Assembly: GCF_037975245.1 (NCBI RefSeq) | Contig: NC_092571.1 | Coordinates: 10,985,917 to 11,049,916, forward strand | Reading direction: 5' to 3' | DNA from: Apostichopus japonicus | Lineage: Eukaryota; Echinodermata; Holothuroidea; Aspidochirotida; Stichopodidae | Length of the DNA: 64,000 nucleotides | Part shown: positions 59,855 through 64,000 of the stretch, piece by piece | How positions within the stretch are numbered: the first letter of the stretch is position 1 | Layout: every line of letters begins with the position of its first letter | Translations under genes and position numbers: made by a program | The notes under the pieces: generated by a model | Told to the model about the DNA's origin: nothing | Database searches by the model: none | The model's input: only the letters and a program-made list of their open reading frames with translations

Positions 59855-61392
59855 TAGACCGGGAGCCCAGAGGGTTTGGTTAGCTGGGAAGGTAACCAAT
59901 TGCCTTGTACATCACAATGTTCACAGTGCATTCCTGTATATGAAACCAGACGACTGGCAAACCGACTGTGGTGGGTGTGGCTGGGAGAGCAATTTTAAAG
60001 TTACCTGATAGCTAACCTAGATCAGTTTTCATGGTAACACATCAAAGTAAGTACAATGTGTCAGGTATGGCCCCAAGAGCAACAAATTGCCATTGCCAGT
60101 AATTATTGGTGGTGGGGTACCCCTGCCAGTGATCTATAATTGACCTCTCCAGGCTGACCTAGGTCAGCTCATGAGGTAACCACTTGAAGCCTACTGGAAA
60201 ATGTTGGTTAGGACTTCAGATACAACTGATGAGCATTGCCAGTAATTTTTATTGGTGGGGTACCCCTGCCAGTAGACCCCCAAAATGCCCATCCCCATTG
60301 ACCTAGATGAGCTCATGATGTAACCAGTTGAAAACTACTGGAAAATGGTATCACTTCATATGTAAGGGATGGGCATTTCCAGTAATTTATATTGGGCGGG
60401 GGGGGGTACCCCTGCCAGTAGACCCCCAAAATGCCCATTCCCTCATTGACCTAGGTCAGCTCATGAGATAACCAGTTGAAAAATTACTGGAAAATGATAG
60501 GTATCACTTCATATGTAAGGGATGGGCATTTCCAGTCATTTACATTGGTGAGGTAACCTTGCCAGTAGACCCCCAAAATGCCCATCCCCCATTGACCTAG
60601 ATTAGCTCATGAGGTAACCAGTTGAAAACTACTGTAAAATGATTGGCAGGACTCTATATGTAAGGGATGGGCATTTCCAGTAATTTATAAAAGTGGGGTA
60701 CCCCTGCCAGTAGACCCCCAACATGCCCCCCCCCTCCCTCATTGATCTAGGTCAGCTCATGATTTAACCAGTTGAAAACTACTGGAAAATGATTGACAGG
60801 ATTCTATATGTAAGGGATGGGCGGACTCTGGCAGTGGTGGCCCACCAATATAAAATACTGGAAATGCCCATCCTTACATATGAAGTGATACCTATCATTT
60901 TCCTGTAGGTTTCAACTGGTCAAATCATGAGCTCACCTAGGTCAATGAGGGGATGGGCATATTGGGGGTCTACTGGCAGGGGTACCCCACCAATAAAAAT
61001 TACTGGCAATACCCATCCCTTGTATCTGAAGTCCTAACCAACATTTTCCAGTAGGTTTCAAGTGGTTACCTCATGAGCTGACCTAGGTCAGCCGTGAGGG
61101 GTCAATTGTTGATCACTGGCAGGGGTACCCCACCACCAATAATTACTGGCGATGGCCATTTGTTGCTCTTGGGGCCATACCTGACACATTGTTCTTACTT
61201 TGATGTGGTAACCATGAAAGCTGATCTAGGTTAGCTATTAGGTGACTTTAAACTTGCTCTCCCGGCCACATCCACCACAGTCGGTTTGCCAGTCGTCAGG
61301 TTTCATATACAGGAATGCATTGTGAACATTGTGATGTACCAGGCAATTGGTTACCTTCCCAGCTAACCAAACCCTCTGGACTCCCGCCCTAC
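59855..61392. repeat. Foldback minisatellite, copy 2 (fuller)
   Basis: The left arm starts TAGACCGGGAGCCCAGAGGG, then about five direct ~148-base units (starts near 60155, 60299, 60447, 60593, 60747) each with GACCTAGGTCAGCTCATGA and GGGGTACCCCTGCCAGTAGA. From ~60830 the sequence returns inverted to GGACTCCCGCCCTA near 61392. The termini resemble those of 57341-58316, so it is probably the same foldback family nested in the larger element. Confidence 0.8.
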
Positions 61393-61479
61393 AGATCAGT
61401 GAAAATTTGACCAAACTTATGAAGCTTGCACGTAAATGATATACTAGACTGTTTTTGTTTTTAAACGGGTTATGAAAAG

Positions 61480-61801
61480 TATCTTTAATATCATTAAACA
61501 GTTGGGTACAATAGTTAAACTCACTCTTCCATCTTTTTTCTCTATGGTACTTGTTCCTTTGCTTTTTGACTCTTGGATAAACTCTTTTGTTCTGCGAAGG
61601 GTACCAATATATCATCTTAAAACATGTCTTTAAGCCATATATAACACAGTTCCCCTCTTCTGTTGTTGCCTCCACACTGGTGTCGTACATCACAGGAAAC
61701 CTCACCCTTAACTTAGATATTTGGCTTTTCAATTCCTGCTGGAAAAAAGAAACAGCAAAGTATTCATCATTTGAAAAAAAATTAAATAAAGTTGTCACCA
61801 C
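61480..61801 (-). other. Exon-like open frame in the transposon, unrecognised
   Basis: Minus-strand frame containing LKSQISKLRVRFPVMYDTSV, NCVIYGLKTCFKM, YWYPSQNKRVYPRVKKQ and EKRWKSEF. A pyrimidine tract and TTCCAG|CAG just upstream (61738-61745) look like a 3' splice site, so only ~61480-61738 would be exon. The counterpart at 36660-36910 in copy 1 is frameshifted. I do not recognise the protein; it is probably a gene fragment carried by the element. Confidence 0.35.
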
Positions 61802-63625
61802 AAAGTTATGTGAGATTTGCTTCCACTATAGTCTCAAAAAACAATCCCAAAGTTTGAAGCAGACTGTATAAAGCTGAAATTTGAACGAGAGTGTCATCAC
61901 CATTGCTACCAGAATCAAATGCCCAGAATACAGAGATAATAAAACATGGGCTAAATCTTCGTTTGTTTTTATGATCTTTAAAAATATAAAATTTTAGAAA
62001 CAGAAATGCATTGAGCCAACTTATTTATAGGCCTAATCGTTTTTAGTTGTTATTTTGCTTGCTCACGTAACAAGCCCGTTAGACCTAGGCTAGAGGAGAA
62101 TCAGTACTTTGTTACACTAAGTTTATCTTTCGGTCGTTTTGATTTAGTCTTACTAGTAGTACTAAAGTATATAATGGACCGGCGAAGACTAGAGAATACC
62201 CAGAGTTTTAGCAACTGCGTTAAACTGTATCATCTGATCTATTATTTACGTCAATGAGTTTCATTCAATCTAGGATCAAAATGAGAAAACTAATTAATCT
62301 TAACCTTTAAACTTTGCTACTAAACAGATATGCTTGAATTACAAATAAATGTCAAAAAAACATCATAATCTACGAATCGATGCATATACATATACATAAA
62401 CAGAATAATTTGAATTCGCGCAATTGAACCCTGCACTACATTGGACAGAAAAAAAACGTGCAATTAGACCAAACTAAACATACTAAATTTTCCGTTACTT
62501 CTACATAAAATATCAATACAAATACAACAACTTACTCTTTTGGCAGTATACTAAAAGCACATGTTATAATAACTTCAGACCATCAAGCTTTCCTGAGAAA
62601 AAACGGTTAATACTTCTTGCAGTAAACAAGTCGACCGTGAAGGAATGTCGCAATTGTTTCCTGGGCGTGACCGGAAATTAAATACTAAAAAATGATAAAT
62701 GAAAAGATTAAATAGAACTGAAGCGTGCATCCTGACTGCTCGCAACATATAATACCGTTGACTAGCCAACCTAATTTGTTCAGCCTACTGTGACTGTACG
62801 TTTGAAGGTCTAGCCTTGCTTATTCAATATCACAAAGCCTACCCATTTACATTCACATGGGAAATTACAGGAAATCTTTACCAAATGAGTGTAGACTTCA
62901 AATAAACTATTGAGACTTATAGCTCCAGCATTTGTTTGGGAATAAATTAGAAGATTATGTGCTACTGTTCAATCTAGCCCAATACACACATAACACATTG
63001 TTAATTGGTGTTTAGAATGCACACTTTAGTGTTGAGAGTGCACTGCAGGACCCAGTAGAAGCCTATAGGCTACTCACTGTCATTGCACTTGTGTATTGCG
63101 AAACGCCAGCGTGACAACGGTAGCGTTACACTAACCATAATACAGTACTATATAGTACCAGTGGCCTAACAATTAACTTTAATTTTACCTTCAAGTTAAA
63201 GGAATAACAGGTAGGCCGATGATGGCAGTTAATACCTCCATTCTTCTAAAGACCTTCTTGGGTGATTTACGGTTGAAAGTTGCTTAGAGTGATCGTATGA
63301 CACTATGCCAAGTCCAGCAAGCTGCCGTTGCCTCTCGGTTTCCAAATTGAAGTGAATCAAATTGGGTTAAAATACATTAGTCCGTCGACACCGACTAAGC
63401 TACGATTATGGCGTAAATCGGGTGTCCGTATCGTTCTTATGGGTTACAATACCTTAGTCCGTCGCCACCGACTAAGCTGCGATTATATTTTCCTTAGTCA
63501 GTGTAAACTGACTAAGAAGCAGCGATGAAACGAAGATGTTTGCTAGTCCGTGTGCATTGACTAACGTTACAGACTAATTTAACGTTAGTCCGTGGCAATA
63601 TTGACTAGTTTATTTTTTCAGTGTA

Positions 63626-64000
63626 GCTCAGGGGTGGATAAAAGATTTCACAAAGATTTCTAAGGGAAGGAAGTCTGAAGAGCTGCTTTCCTCGCTCAGC
63701 TGGATGACATGAGAGCTCCACAGCGATGATGTGATATGCATGACGTTAGCCTCATTGCGTGTGCAATCCGTCTACCTTGTCTGCAGTTACATTGCCGAGC
63801 AGAGCAATAATTAGATAGTAAACTTCCTTTCCGACTTACTATTAAAGGGGAATACACAAGATTTATCGATATGTGACATTCTGGTAGCACCTTTATTGGC
63901 CATTGAATAACATTACAGCATATATACTTTTCCCCTGGTCCACAACAATGATATTACGAACCATGAGATCAGACTAACCTAATAATCAAGTAGATATCCA
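63626..64000. other. Start of the next array spacer, no gene seen
   Basis: Resumes with GCTCAGGGGTGGATAAAAGATTTCACAAAG, as after 17206 and 51092, and then diverges. By analogy the 3' end of another IgSF copy would be expected to the right of the window. Confidence 0.45.

Larger units (their letters stand above)
58853..63623. mobile_element. 4.8-kb TA-target TIR transposon with TTAGTC-rich ends (copy 2)
   Basis: TA flanks at 58851-58852 and 63624-63625; inverted termini CACTGAAAAA and TTTTTTCAGTG. Joining the flanks gives a TAGCTCAGGGGTGG context found uninterrupted at 17206-17219. Near-identical to 34635-38821, with the foldback core more complete (59855-61392). No transposase recognised. 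Confidence 0.92.

Noticed and set aside
59870-61100. Regularly spaced repeats that might suggest a CRISPR array
   Set aside because: Units are ~148 bases with no short conserved repeat plus unique spacers, the arm is inverted downstream, and the genome is eukaryotic.

Overview
This window reads as nuclear DNA of an invertebrate animal, most plausibly an echinoderm or other marine deuterostome. It is AT-rich, has no operons, carries microsatellites, an L1/Tx1-like LINE with ORF1 and ORF2, many terminal-inverted-repeat (TIR) DNA transposons, tRNA-derived short repeats and a solo LTR. The species assignment is inference from style only.

The host content is a minus-strand tandem array of one immunoglobulin-superfamily (IgSF) receptor family. 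Three copies have an intact uninterrupted reading frame: 18056-19231 (391 aa), 45868-47082 (404 aa) and 51302-52483 (393 aa). Each encodes, in a single exon, a signal peptide, a V-like Ig domain, a cysteine-rich middle domain, a C2-like Ig domain, one transmembrane helix and a short tail with a Tyr-x-x-hydrophobic motif. Two more copies are broken: the N-terminal half at 234-2990 and the C-terminal half at 10329-10969. Both end at the same TA dinucleotide, where a TA-target transposon was inserted. Intergenic DNA is shared between units (6678-10330, 13749-17420, 47944-51300, and 24830-27990 with 53700-57340/58317-58850), so the region is a set of segmental duplications later cut up by transposons.

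Left to right: 1-3845 is a transposon end, the N-half IgSF pseudogene split by a hAT-like element (with a nested smaller hAT-like element), and its 5' flank. 3846-6675 and 10972-13746 are two copies of a 2.8-kb TA-target element carrying two exons that look like a SAM-domain (SAMD3-like) gene. 18056-19231 is IgSF gene 3. 19870-24820 is a degenerate LINE. 25058-27990 is duplicated non-coding flank. 28456-32540 is a TIR element with pieces of a CXC-motif gene. 34635-38821 and 58853-63623 are two copies of a 4.2-4.8-kb TA-target element with TTAGTC-rich ends and an internal foldback minisatellite. 38945-39764 is a solo LTR. 39770-45860 is a gene-poor stretch. 45868-52483 holds IgSF genes 4 and 5. 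53353-53423 is a tRNA-like sequence. 57341-58316 is a foldback element.

The most interesting biology is the single-exon IgSF receptor array: paralogues share an almost identical ectodomain core while one (gene 4) has an unrelated leader, transmembrane segment and tail. The complementary broken halves also record a transposon insertion, duplication and element-mediated deletion. All similarity statements are by eye.
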